Shown here in pieces: positions 23,273-31,583 of a stretch of DNA of 41,508 nt (position 1 is its first letter; each line of letters opens with the position of its first letter). The notes under the pieces are model-generated. The model did not search any database. It was given only the letters and a program-made list of their open reading frames with translations, and was not told where the DNA came from. The stretch spans positions 1 through 41,508 of the forward strand of contig NZ_CAPS01000016.1 in NCBI RefSeq assembly GCF_000333955.1, given 5' to 3'. The DNA comes from Rhodococcus sp. AW25M09 (GTDB lineage Bacteria > Actinomycetota > Actinomycetes > Mycobacteriales > Mycobacteriaceae). The position numbers and the translations under genes were made by a program.

Positions 23273-23749
23273 ATGGCCGAACGCGAGCGCGATGCGCGTG
23301 GTAAACCCCTCAATGCACGGCCTCGCGACGGTCTCGGGCGTCCCCTCGCCCGCGGCGGCACGGGAACACCTCGGGTGCCCGAGGATCTTCGGCTGCCGCC
23401 CGACGCCGCGATAGTCGAAGCACAGCGGTTCCTCGATGCGAACATGCCGTTCCACGCGCACGAAGTACTCGAAGGCGTGTGGAAAAGCGGTCCTGCCGAG
23501 GAGCGTCCGTTGTGGCAGGGTCTCGCCCAACTCGCCGTCGGGTTGACCCATCTGCTGCGCGGCAACCGCATCGGTGCCGGTTCCTTGATTCGGCAGGGAC
23601 ACGACCGCCTCGTCGGCTTCGAGTCCGAACCGCCGCATCATCTCGATGTCGTCGGCCTGCTGACCTGGTCGGAAGGCCTGCTCGACGATCTGGAGACCGG
23701 AACGCTACCGATCGCCCCCGGCATTCCGGCGCTGCGCGCAGTCGACTGA
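23273..23749 (+). CDS. DUF309 domain protein
   Basis: 158 residues. The diagnostic DUF309 motif is FHAHEVLEGVWK (about 62-73), an all-helical fold with conserved His and Glu, followed by LWQGLAQLAVGLTHLLRGN. A basic, proline-rich N-terminal 40 residues precedes it. Molecular function is unknown; the fold has been likened to a metal-dependent hydrolase-like helical bundle, but I cannot confirm activity. ATG 23273 lies seven bases after TAGGGT (23260-23265), so leaderless; GTG 23264 would overlap the -10. The next gene starts 102 bases downstream behind an iron box. Confidence 0.82.
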   Translation: MAERERDARGKPLNARPRDGLGRPLARGGTGTPRVPEDLRLPPDAAIVEAQRFLDANMPFHAHEVLEGVWKSGPAEERPLWQGLAQLAVGLTHLLRGNRIGAGSLIRQGHDRLVGFESEPPHHLDVVGLLTWSEGLLDDLETGTLPIAPGIPALRAVD

Positions 23750-23805
23750 TCCGACCCCAGCGGGTGTACTGGCACTCGATCACGACTCGAGCTAGCCTGG
23801 GCGGA

Positions 23806-23824
23806 TTAGGTAAGGCTAGGACAA
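23806..23824. promoter_or_regulatory. IdeR-type iron box (left half strong)
   Basis: TTAGGTAAGGCTAGGACAA matches the 19-bp IdeR consensus at 14 positions, with 12 of the first 13 matching and the right half degenerate. A TAGCCT hexamer at 23793-23798 would put +1 near 23805, so a bound regulator would cover the start of the transcript. It controls the NRPS-like half domain gene. Confidence 0.65.
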
Positions 23825-23851
23825 TCTGCGTCGGAAGTGGGGTTCGCCGGA

Positions 23852-24595
23852 GTGACCGTGTTCGCACCGCTGAGACTCGCGCACCAGGAGAAGATCAGCC
23901 CGGCTCAGCTCGGACGCACCCTCTGCACCGAGGTCGCCGAACAGGTTCCCTACTGGGTTGCCGTCCTGACCCCCGCGGAGCGACCTCTGCTCGCTGAACG
24001 CTCGGCACGACTCGAGCAGACCTCGGTGACCCTCGCGGTGCCCGAGAGCCCGTACCCACCTCGCGTCCTGCTGCTCGCGGCTCTGGGTTCGGCGGTGTGC
24101 ACGTGGCAGAAGAACAATCGCCGCGGATCGTCGGCGGGCGTACTGGTCGATCTCGATCTCGACGACACCGGAGCAGCTCACCCGATCCGCCTGCCCGCCG
24201 TCGACACCGATGCTCTCACTGTTCCCTCTCTGAGCAGCCGCCTCGTCGACGACGTCGCACGCCGACTGGGCTCGGTACCGAACGCCGGCCGAGACTACGC
24301 GCTGGCCCGCAACTATCCCGCGTTGTCCTCGCGCGCCGGGGCGCAGATCCTGGTGCACGACGATGCGACGGCCGAGCGCAGTAGCGTGCAGCGCCGGCCC
24401 AGGGGCGACTACGCCATCGATATCGCCATGACCGTGACGGACTCGGGTACCGCTCGGGCACGCGTGACCGTGGCGGCGTCCCTGCCGGGTGTCGACGACC
24501 TGGTCCGGCTGTGGTCGGCAGCCGCAGTCGAGCTCACCGCCGCATCTGTCGCGTCGATCGATTCGGTGAAAGCTACAGACTCTTCAGCAGCCTGA
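23852..24595 (+). CDS. stand-alone NRPS epimerisation/condensation-like half domain
   Basis: 247 residues that match, in order, the C-terminal lobe of an NRPS epimerisation/condensation domain. PYWVAVL (33-39) corresponds to the YWRAQL junction; LVDLDLDDTG (98-107) to the E4 motif region; SVPNAGRDYALAR (141-153) to E6 (PxxGxGYG); AQILVHDD (164-171) to E7 (FNYLGQ). The N-terminal lobe with HHxxxD is missing and no A or PCP domain is joined, so it cannot catalyse condensation alone. It may be a partner subunit, a docking or transfer protein, or a remnant. An iron box at 23806-23824 suggests a role in siderophore supply. The start could instead be GTG 23837; I prefer GTG 23852, at the first beta strand. 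It ends overlapping nfo by 23 bases. Confidence 0.6.
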   Translation: MTVFAPLRLAHQEKISPAQLGRTLCTEVAEQVPYWVAVLTPAERPLLAERSARLEQTSVTLAVPESPYPPRVLLLAALGSAVCTWQKNNRRGSSAGVLVDLDLDDTGAAHPIRLPAVDTDALTVPSLSSRLVDDVARRLGSVPNAGRDYALARNYPALSSRAGAQILVHDDATAERSSVQRRPRGDYAIDIAMTVTDSGTARARVTVAASLPGVDDLVRLWSAAAVELTAASVASIDSVKATDSSAA

Positions 24596-25352
24596 CGTCG
24601 TCGTCGATCCCCTCGGGCGGCGTCTCGAGAATCACCGGCGCGTCGGCTGCCAGTGCGTCGGCTGCCAGTGCGACGGCGGTCAGGATGTCGGCGTCGATCG
24701 TTCCGGTGCCCAGGTTCGCGTGCCGGTCCCTGGCCGAGTCGAACTCGTCGCGCGAGTTGTTCAGGTGCACCAGATCGATTCGTCCGGTGATGGCCTTGAT
24801 GCGATCGACCACGTCGACCAGGTCCTCACCCCCGGCCCATGCGTGGCACGTGTCCAAGCAGAAGCCGGCACCGAACTCGCCGATCGCATCCCACAGGCGA
24901 GCGATGTCGTCGAAGTGACGGGCCATCGCCGAGTCACCGCCCGCGGTGTTCTCGACGAAGATCGGCACCGCGAAGCCACCCTGCTCGGCCTGTCGCTCGA
25001 AGAGCTTGCGCCAGTTGTCGATTCCCTTGGCGGTGTCCTCGCCCTCGCGCACGTGCCCGCCGTGGACGACCAGACCGATGGCCCCGATCTCGGACGCGGC
25101 AGCAGCCTGCTCGACGACAGCCTTGCGGGACGGAATACGGATTCGATTGTTCAAGCTCGCGACGTTGAGGACGTACGACGAGTGCACCACCACGTCGACG
25201 TCGCCGGTCAGGAGCGCTTCGCCCTGCGGGTGCGGCTCGAGCTTGTTCCATTTCTGCGGATCGGTGAGAAACATCTGGACGAGATCGACGCCGAGCGCCT
25301 CCGCGGTACCGAGAGGGTCGCTGCTGTCGCGGACGTGTGCTCCGATGCGCAT
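24573..25352 (-). CDS. nfo: deoxyribonuclease IV (AP endonuclease, Nfo family)
   Basis: 259-residue TIM-barrel endonuclease IV that cuts at abasic sites. The trinuclear zinc ligands appear in order: H in VVHSSYVLN, H in VVHGGHV, E in IFVENTAGG, D and H in CLDTCHAWAGG, H in VHLNNSRDEFDSARDRH with its Asp and His, and E in ILETPPEG. Start at ATG 25352 (MRIGAHV), the natural barrel beginning, seven bases after a strong -10 TATGAT (25365-25360), so leaderless. A perfect 15-bp tandem duplication at 24641-24670 doubles a five-residue Ala-rich segment (AADAL) near the C-terminus. Confidence 0.93.
   Translation of the reverse strand: MRIGAHVRDSSDPLGTAEALGVDLVQMFLTDPQKWNKLEPHPQGEALLTGDVDVVVHSSYVLNVASLNNRIRIPSRKAVVEQAAAASEIGAIGLVVHGGHVREGEDTAKGIDNWRKLFERQAEQGGFAVPIFVENTAGGDSAMARHFDDIARLWDAIGEFGAGFCLDTCHAWAGGEDLVDVVDRIKAITGRIDLVHLNNSRDEFDSARDRHANLGTGTIDADILTAVALAADALAADAPVILETPPEGIDDDVRLLKSL
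24641..24670. repeat. 15-bp tandem duplication inside nfo
   Basis: CGTCGGCTGCCAGTG occurs twice head to tail with no difference. It keeps frame and duplicates an AADAL segment in a helix near the end of the protein, a likely recent slippage event. Confidence 0.85.
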
Positions 25353-25426
25353 GGCGTCCATCATAGGGTGGTGTTCAGGGTCTCTCCTGATAGCGACGGG
25401 CGCAGAACGCTGGAACACTGGCTCGC

Positions 25427-26161
25427 ATGAGCGACATTGCCGCACGCGCGGTCGACGTATCGAAGGTCTACGGTTCCGGGGACACCCAGGTGCACGCACT
25501 GTCCGGGGTGAACGTCGAGTTCGCACGCGGAGAATTCACCGCCATCATGGGCCCGTCCGGTTCGGGCAAGTCCACTCTGATGCACTGCCTGGCCGGATTG
25601 GACACAGCGTCCTCGGGGACGGTGACCATCGGCGATACCGAACTGACGGCACTGTCCGACAAGGACATGACCGGATTGCGCAGAGATCGAATCGGATTCG
25701 TGTTCCAGGCGTTCAATCTGGTACCCACGCTCACCGCGCTCGAGAACATCACGCTGCCCCTCGACATCGCGGGCCGCACCCCCGATCAGGGTTGGCTCGA
25801 TACCGTCGTCGAGCGACTCGGCCTCCGCGATCGCCTCGATCACCGCCCCAGCGAACTGTCGGGCGGACAGCAGCAGCGCGTGGCGTGTGCTCGCGCACTG
25901 GCCGGTCGACCCGACATCGTGTTCGGCGACGAACCCACCGGCAATCTGGACTCTCGCTCCTCGGGCGAGGTGCTGTCGATTCTGCGCACTGCCGCAGACG
26001 AATTCGAGCAGACCGTCGTCATCGTCACACACGATCCACGCGCGGCCAGTTACGCCGACCGGGTGGTGTTTCTCGCCGATGGCGCAGTGATCGATCAGCT
26101 GAACTCGCCCACGGCCGATGCCGTACTCGAGCGGATGAAGAAGCTGGAGACGGTCCGATAA
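25427..26161 (+). CDS. MacB/LolD-type ABC transporter ATPase
   Basis: 244 residues. Walker A GPSGSGKST, Q-loop FVFQAFNLVPTLTALENI (the NLVPTLTALENI continuation is typical of the MacB/LolD class), signature LSGGQQQR, Walker B IVFGDEPTGNLD and switch His in VTHDP. It powers the permease encoded directly downstream: its TAA stop and the permease ATG share a base (26159-26163), so translation is coupled. Such pairs are mechanotransmission machines that work on peptides, lipoproteins or the cell envelope rather than simple pores. The 5' region has no clear ribosome site. Confidence 0.93.
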   Translation: MSDIAARAVDVSKVYGSGDTQVHALSGVNVEFARGEFTAIMGPSGSGKSTLMHCLAGLDTASSGTVTIGDTELTALSDKDMTGLRRDRIGFVFQAFNLVPTLTALENITLPLDIAGRTPDQGWLDTVVERLGLRDRLDHRPSELSGGQQQRVACARALAGRPDIVFGDEPTGNLDSRSSGEVLSILRTAADEFEQTVVIVTHDPRAASYADRVVFLADGAVIDQLNSPTADAVLERMKKLETVR

Positions 26162-28737
26162 TGGCGCATTCTGTCTCCAACAAGCCTCCTCGACAAAAGC
26201 CGTCGGGCAATCCGATGCGCAAGGTATCGCTGAGAAATCTTGCCGCACACAAGGTTCGACTGGCACTGACGGTTCTGTCCGTCGTCCTCGGTACCGCGTT
26301 CGTCACCGGCTCGTTCGTCTTCACCGATACCCTGCAGCGCACGTTCTCGTCACTGTTCGCCGATACCGCCCAGGGCGCAGACGTTCGAGTGAGCCCCGAG
26401 GACGCGCGTTCGAGTGGCGTTCCCAACGAGGACATCGCCACGATCTCGGCGTTGCCGAACGTACGTGCCGTGTCACCGTACGCCGGGGGACAGCTCGTAC
26501 TGCTCGGCACCGACGGTGCCGCAGTGCAATCCGGTGGCGCGCCGACCATCGGCGAGTCGTACCTGCCGGACGATCAGCGACTCGGAGATCCGACGACCTT
26601 CGTCGACGGTTCGGCTCCTACCGCACCCGGGCAGGTCGCGATCAATGCCGGTGGGGCCGAGCGCGCCGGCCTGAAGGTGGGCGACGCCACCCGGGTGTTG
26701 GTGCCGACCAAGGGCATCACCGATATCACCATTTCCGGAATCTATTCCACTGCAACCGAATCCGGTGGCTACATCGGAATCCAGTTCGAGCAGAGCCAGG
26801 CGAACGAGTTGTTCACCGATGGTGCTCACGTGCAGTACATCGATGTCGCAGGCAACGACCTCGCGGCGCAGGGGCTGACCCCAAGTGATCTTCGGGACGA
26901 GATCGCCGCGGCACTACCCGGACTGAAAGTCCAGACCGCTGCGGATGTGAAGGCAGAAACCCAGGCACAGGTCGAGACGGCGCTCTCGTTCATCAACTAC
27001 TTCCTGCTCGCGTTCGGCGGAATCGCGCTGCTGGTCGGCACGTTCATCATTTACAACACGTTCTCGATGATCGTCGCCCAGCGCGTCCGCGAACTCGCAC
27101 TGCTTCGTGCCATCGGGGCCAGCCGCGGCCAGGTCAGCCGATCGGTCGTACTCGAAGCCCTCGTGGTCGGCGTCATCGGAAGCATGCTCGGCTTCGTGGG
27201 CGGAGTCGGTCTTGCCTACGGACTGCGGGCACTGCTCAATGCCTTCGATCTGGGTCTGCCGTCGGGATCACTGGCACTCGAGCCTCGTACGGTCGCCGTC
27301 GCATTCGCCGTCGGGGTCGTCGTCACCGTCCTGAGCGCGTACGCACCGGCCCGTCGAGCGGCCAAGATTCCGCCGGTTGCCGCGATGCGCGAGGAGTTCG
27401 CCTCCGCAGGCGATACCTTGCGCACCCGAACTTTCGTGGGCGTCGGGCTGGGAGTCGCCGGCGCGGCAGCATTGGTCATCGGTGCGCAGTCGACCGGCGG
27501 AGTGGCGGCGGCGACCGTCGGTGCCGGCGCAGTTGCTCTCATCGTCGCCACTGCACTGGCCGCACCGTCGCTGTCGCGTCCGATCGTCGGGGCGCTCGGC
27601 GCCGTCATCACCCGCCCCTTCGGAGCCATCGGACGGTTGGCCAGGACCAACTCGGTACGTAACCCGCGTCGCACCGCGGCCACCGCGTTCGCCCTGATGC
27701 TCGGCTTGATGCTCGTCACCGTGATCGGCGTGCTCGGATCCACCGCGAAAGCCAGCGTCGATTCGCTGGTCGACACCGGCGTGAAAGCGGACTACATCCT
27801 CTCCGGCCCCCAGTCGATCGGCGTTCCGACCGGTGCCACGACAGCCGCGCAACAGGTGCAGGGCGTGGACCGCACAGCCGTCCTGCACCCGGTCTTCGTC
27901 ACGATCGCCGGCCAGGAGGAGTTCGGTGCCGCCATCGACGGCTCACCCGAGGGCCTACTCGACCTCTCGATGATCCGGGGCACTGCGAACCTGAACAGCA
28001 ACGGTTTCTCGGTGTCGGAAACCCAAGCCGCCGACCGCGGCTGGGACATCGGCACCCAGGTCACGTTCGACACCGTCGACGGGGCCTCGGTCCCGGTGAC
28101 GGTCAGCGGGATCTTCACCGACAACCCGCTGCTCGGCAGCTGGATCGTGTCGGGCGACATCTACGAGAAGGTCACCCCGTCCATCACCCGGTCGGACCTG
28201 CTGGTACTCGTCAAGGCCGTACCGGGAACAGACCTGAGCACGCTGCGCACCGATCTCGAGACCGCAACCAAGCCGTTCGTCGTCGTCCAGATTCAAGACG
28301 TGGAACAGTTCAAGGGCAGCCAGGGGCAGCAGATCGACACGCTGCTCGCGGTTCTGTACGGATTGTTGGCCCTCGCTGTCGTCATCGCTGTACTCGGCAT
28401 CGTCAACACCCTCGCCCTCTCCGTCGTGGAACGTCGTCGGGAGATCGGCATGCTGCGGGCGATCGGAATGCAGCGCCCGCAAGTCCGGCGCATCATCTAC
28501 CTCGAATCGCTGCTCATCGCCCTGTTCGGCGCAATCGTCGGCGTCGTTCTCGGCATCGCGTTCGGATGGGGCTTCGTGCAGACACTGCGCGACGAGGGCC
28601 TCGGCACCATGACCGTGCCCTGGGGTCAGGTGGCGTCGATGTTGGTCGGATCCGCCGTCGTCGGAGTACTGGCCGCACTGTGGCCCGCGGAGCGAGCGGC
28701 CCGGACGAAGCCGTTGGAGGCCATCGCAGACGTCTAG
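26161..28737 (+). CDS. FtsX-like ABC permease with two FtsX domains
   Basis: 858 residues. First membrane helix at about 32-55 (VRLALTVLSVVLGTAFVTG), then a large extracytoplasmic MacB-like domain (about 60-275), three helices forming the first FtsX domain (about 278-395, with the coupling-helix pattern ELALLRAIGASRGQV), a further two helices, a second extracytoplasmic domain (about 530-720), and a second FtsX domain (about 725-858, with EIGMLRAIGMQRPQVRR). This ten-helix, two-FtsX layout is typical of large actinobacterial permeases of this family. Partner of the upstream ATPase. Substrate unknown; a link to the NRPS-like gene beyond the terminator is only positional. Confidence 0.93.
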   Translation: MAHSVSNKPPRQKPSGNPMRKVSLRNLAAHKVRLALTVLSVVLGTAFVTGSFVFTDTLQRTFSSLFADTAQGADVRVSPEDARSSGVPNEDIATISALPNVRAVSPYAGGQLVLLGTDGAAVQSGGAPTIGESYLPDDQRLGDPTTFVDGSAPTAPGQVAINAGGAERAGLKVGDATRVLVPTKGITDITISGIYSTATESGGYIGIQFEQSQANELFTDGAHVQYIDVAGNDLAAQGLTPSDLRDEIAAALPGLKVQTAADVKAETQAQVETALSFINYFLLAFGGIALLVGTFIIYNTFSMIVAQRVRELALLRAIGASRGQVSRSVVLEALVVGVIGSMLGFVGGVGLAYGLRALLNAFDLGLPSGSLALEPRTVAVAFAVGVVVTVLSAYAPARRAAKIPPVAAMREEFASAGDTLRTRTFVGVGLGVAGAAALVIGAQSTGGVAAATVGAGAVALIVATALAAPSLSRPIVGALGAVITRPFGAIGRLARTNSVRNPRRTAATAFALMLGLMLVTVIGVLGSTAKASVDSLVDTGVKADYILSGPQSIGVPTGATTAAQQVQGVDRTAVLHPVFVTIAGQEEFGAAIDGSPEGLLDLSMIRGTANLNSNGFSVSETQAADRGWDIGTQVTFDTVDGASVPVTVSGIFTDNPLLGSWIVSGDIYEKVTPSITRSDLLVLVKAVPGTDLSTLRTDLETATKPFVVVQIQDVEQFKGSQGQQIDTLLAVLYGLLALAVVIAVLGIVNTLALSVVERRREIGMLRAIGMQRPQVRRIIYLESLLIALFGAIVGVVLGIAFGWGFVQTLRDEGLGTMTVPWGQVASMLVGSAVVGVLAALWPAERAARTKPLEAIADV

Positions 28738-28756
28738 TCCTGCCGCCCGAACCAGA

Positions 28757-28804
28757 CCGGGCATTTCGCAACGATACCGAATTGTTGCGGAATGTCCGGT
28801 TTTT
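28757..28804 (+). terminator. Rho-independent terminator of the ABC transporter operon
   Basis: 16-bp stem (28757-28772 with 28784-28799, all positions paired including two G-U wobbles), 11-base loop, followed directly by TTTTT. It lies 20 bases after the permease stop codon and separates the transporter from the NRPS-like gene. Confidence 0.9.
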
Positions 28805-28807
28805 GAG

Positions 28808-28886
28808 TTGCATGAAAACGCGATACCCGTCTACCTTTGAGAAGGTAAAACAGTCTTCAAGTAGGTTTGTAAGGATAAAACCAACT
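28808..28886 (+). promoter_or_regulatory. AT-rich leader of the NRPS-like gene with two dyads
   Basis: A TTGCAT (28808-28813) and TACCTT (28832-28837) spaced by 18 bases could be -35 and -10. A perfect 6-bp dyad with 4-base centre (TACCTT-TGAG-AAGGTA, 28832-28847) covers that -10, and a second dyad (AGTAGGTTT / AAACCAACT, 8 of 9 paired, 28860-28886) follows. Base composition here is clearly more AT-rich than around it. Regulator unknown. Confidence 0.45.
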
Positions 28887-28921
28887 CTGGCAACGCGGGT
28901 CGGGCTCGTGCAAGGAGAATC

Positions 28922-31486
28922 ATGTCGATTCAAGACATCGATGAGCCAACCCGATTTTCGCTGGCCCCACTGTGTCGGCCCGAGCGCCGCGACACGCTGA
29001 TGGCGCGTTACCGCGAGGTGGCTCACGCGCTACCCGACGCCGTAGCGCTGTCGTCCGACGGAACCTCGCTCACCTTCGACGACGTTCTTCACCGCGCGTA
29101 CTCGTTGGCGAGAAAGCTCGCCACACTGTTTCCCGCCGACTCTCGTCCGCTCGCCGTCGACACCGACGAAACGGCGAGCTCGATCGTGCTGATGCTGGCA
29201 ATCGTCGCCGCAGGCCACCCGCTCGTACCGCTCGACCCGATGCTTCCCGCCGAACGCCGCGCCACGATCATCGACCAAGCAGGCGCGAGCGCAATCGATA
29301 CCGATACCGTCGCGGCGGCCATGGATTCCTGTGTTCCCCTTCCGACGCTGTCGGGTGACCACACTGCAGTGATCAACTACACCTCGGGATCGACCGGCAC
29401 CGCCAAGGGCGTGATCATCAGTCATCGCATGTGCCTGACCAAGGCATACGAGGTCGCGGCCGCGTTGTCACTCGGCCCGCACGATCGCGTCGGAAACTGT
29501 CTACCGGTCAGTTTCGGCGCCGGTCTGAACACTCTGTTCGCAGGGCTGCTCAGCGGTGCAGCGGTCTACTGCCGCGACCCCCGGTCCGGCGTCCCCGCCA
29601 GCACCGTCGAGTGGATCACTGCACAGTCGCTGACCACCCTGCACTGCTCGTCGTCACTCCTGCGCGCGATCGCCGCAGCCGATCCGGGGCCCGCCGAACA
29701 CGAGGCCGGCGGTGGCGTCGATGCACCCACCCTGCGCGTGGTCACCACCTACGGGGAATCTCTGCATTCCGACGACGTCGACAGCTTTCGGCGACGAGTC
29801 GAAAGCCACGCGACAGTGGTCAACTGGTACGCGACCACCGAGGCCGGCGCTGTTGCCTACAGCGCATTCCCGTCGGGACGAGCACTGCCGTCGGGCTTTC
29901 TGCCCGCCGGAAAACCCGTCCCCGGCAAGCTCGTCGAAGTCCTCACCACAGGCGGGTCGCTGTGCGAGCCCCACGTGATCGGCGAGGTCCGGGTCACCTC
30001 GAGCTGCTTGGCCGATGGCTACCTCGGAGATGCAGGACTGAACACCGAACGATTCGCCGCGCTCGGCGACGGCCAGTTTCGTTATCGCACCGGCGACCTC
30101 GGCCGCCTCGACGAACACGGCACGCTGCACCTCGCCGGACGCATCGACGATGCCGTCAAGGTCCGGGGGTATCTTGTCGAGCCGGCCGAGATCGAAGCAG
30201 CTCTGCGCGCCATGCCGGAGATCGGCGACGCAGCAGTGATCGGCAGACACTCCGGAACCGAGACCGACCTCGTGGCCTACGTGTGTTCGTCACAATCCGT
30301 CAAGCGACCCTCCGTCGGCGAGATCAGAGCATCACTGCGCCGGACCCTGCCGGAGTGGATGGTGCCCACTCACATAGTCGCGATGGACGCGATGCCGCGC
30401 AACGAACGCGGCAAGCTCGATCGCAGTGCACTGCCCGAGCCCGCGGATCGACGTGTCGAGCGCACGCCAATCGGGTTCACCGAGTTCATCGTCGCCAGGG
30501 CTGCCCGCGACGCCATCGGTCTGGCCACCCTAGGCCGAGACGAAGACTTCTTCGAACTGGGTGGAGACTCGCTCGCCATCACAGCGATGCTTGCGCACCT
30601 ACGTGAGGGCTTACACATCGACCTCACAGCCGAGGACGTGTTTGCCGCTACCACGGTGCGGACTTTGGCCGTGACAGTCGATGCAAGACTCGAAGAAGTC
30701 GCTGGTGCACGTCGACGGTCTACCAGCGATCACGAGGTTCTCGTGCCACTACGCACCCAAGGCACCAGGGCACCGATCTTTCTGATCGGCGGTGCGGGCG
30801 TCGGCGCAATGGCATTCCTCAAACTTGTCAGCAACATCGACGCGGACCATCCGGTATATGCATTGCAGGCATATGGCCGTAGCACCCGCGGTCGACCGGA
30901 CCGAACGATCAACCGAACCGCTCGGCGGTACGTCGACGCCATCCGCACCATCCAGCCAGATGGCCCGTTCCACCTCGTCGGTCACTCACTGGGTGGCTGG
31001 ATAGCGATGGCTATGGCAGAGCGAATCCGCGATGCCGGACTGGGGTCACCGCATCTGATTATCCTCGACACAAGGCTCTTCCGTAACCTGCTCGACAAGC
31101 TGCCTGGCGGTTCCGACGTACCGGCAGCCCCACCTGCTTCCATGGACGAAGCAACGGGCTTCCGGCTCGGTCGCTTCGGCACCGCGGCGCTCTGGGTGCG
31201 TATGCAGTTCGCCGGGTTACTGCGATACCCGACGACGATGGAATGGTTGGTCTTCGCAAGCATCGGGTACGTGGCATTGAACAAGCACATTCCGATTTCG
31301 TGGTCAGGTCCCATGACCGTGGTTCGTACAGCAGAGAACGTCAAGGACGTCCGGTCGTGGCAAACCATCGCTGACGGCGATCTGACGTTCGTGGATATCT
31401 CCGGCAATCACATCGACATGCTGCGCGAGCCGATGGCCGGGCAACTGGCCGGGATCATCAACAACACGGTCGACGGCGGGCGCTGA
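28922..31486 (+). CDS. three-domain NRPS-like enzyme: adenylation, carrier, thioesterase
   Basis: 854 residues. Adenylation domain about 25-510: A3 YTSGSTGTAKGV (153-164), A5 NWYATTE (301-307), A7 YRTGDLGRL, A8 GRIDDAVKVRGYLVEPAEIE, A10 lysine K498. Carrier domain about 515-590 with phosphopantetheine Ser S550 (LGGDSL). Thioesterase about 605-854 with GHSLGG (S689), D716 and H830. No condensation domain. The pocket position equal to Asp235 of amino-acid-activating domains is Gly (G199 in PVSFGAGLN), so the substrate is probably not an alpha-amino acid. My hand-read pocket code is about G-A-N-H-V-T-W-A-V-K. Domain order matches furanone/quinone synthetases such as RalA and TdiA, but the product is unknown. 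AAGGAG precedes the ATG. Confidence 0.9.
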   Translation: MSIQDIDEPTRFSLAPLCRPERRDTLMARYREVAHALPDAVALSSDGTSLTFDDVLHRAYSLARKLATLFPADSRPLAVDTDETASSIVLMLAIVAAGHPLVPLDPMLPAERRATIIDQAGASAIDTDTVAAAMDSCVPLPTLSGDHTAVINYTSGSTGTAKGVIISHRMCLTKAYEVAAALSLGPHDRVGNCLPVSFGAGLNTLFAGLLSGAAVYCRDPRSGVPASTVEWITAQSLTTLHCSSSLLRAIAAADPGPAEHEAGGGVDAPTLRVVTTYGESLHSDDVDSFRRRVESHATVVNWYATTEAGAVAYSAFPSGRALPSGFLPAGKPVPGKLVEVLTTGGSLCEPHVIGEVRVTSSCLADGYLGDAGLNTERFAALGDGQFRYRTGDLGRLDEHGTLHLAGRIDDAVKVRGYLVEPAEIEAALRAMPEIGDAAVIGRHSGTETDLVAYVCSSQSVKRPSVGEIRASLRRTLPEWMVPTHIVAMDAMPRNERGKLDRSALPEPADRRVERTPIGFTEFIVARAARDAIGLATLGRDEDFFELGGDSLAITAMLAHLREGLHIDLTAEDVFAATTVRTLAVTVDARLEEVAGARRRSTSDHEVLVPLRTQGTRAPIFLIGGAGVGAMAFLKLVSNIDADHPVYALQAYGRSTRGRPDRTINRTARRYVDAIRTIQPDGPFHLVGHSLGGWIAMAMAERIRDAGLGSPHLIILDTRLFRNLLDKLPGGSDVPAAPPASMDEATGFRLGRFGTAALWVRMQFAGLLRYPTTMEWLVFASIGYVALNKHIPISWSGPMTVVRTAENVKDVRSWQTIADGDLTFVDISGNHIDMLREPMAGQLAGIINNTVDGGR

Positions 31487-31583
31487 AGCACCAGGGCCCG
31501 CGTTCGACGGTCTGTCGCCCCGGCGGTACAGCTTGTACGTTTGTGTTTCAGGCATGCCGAACTACACGACAGGGAGGTCGACA

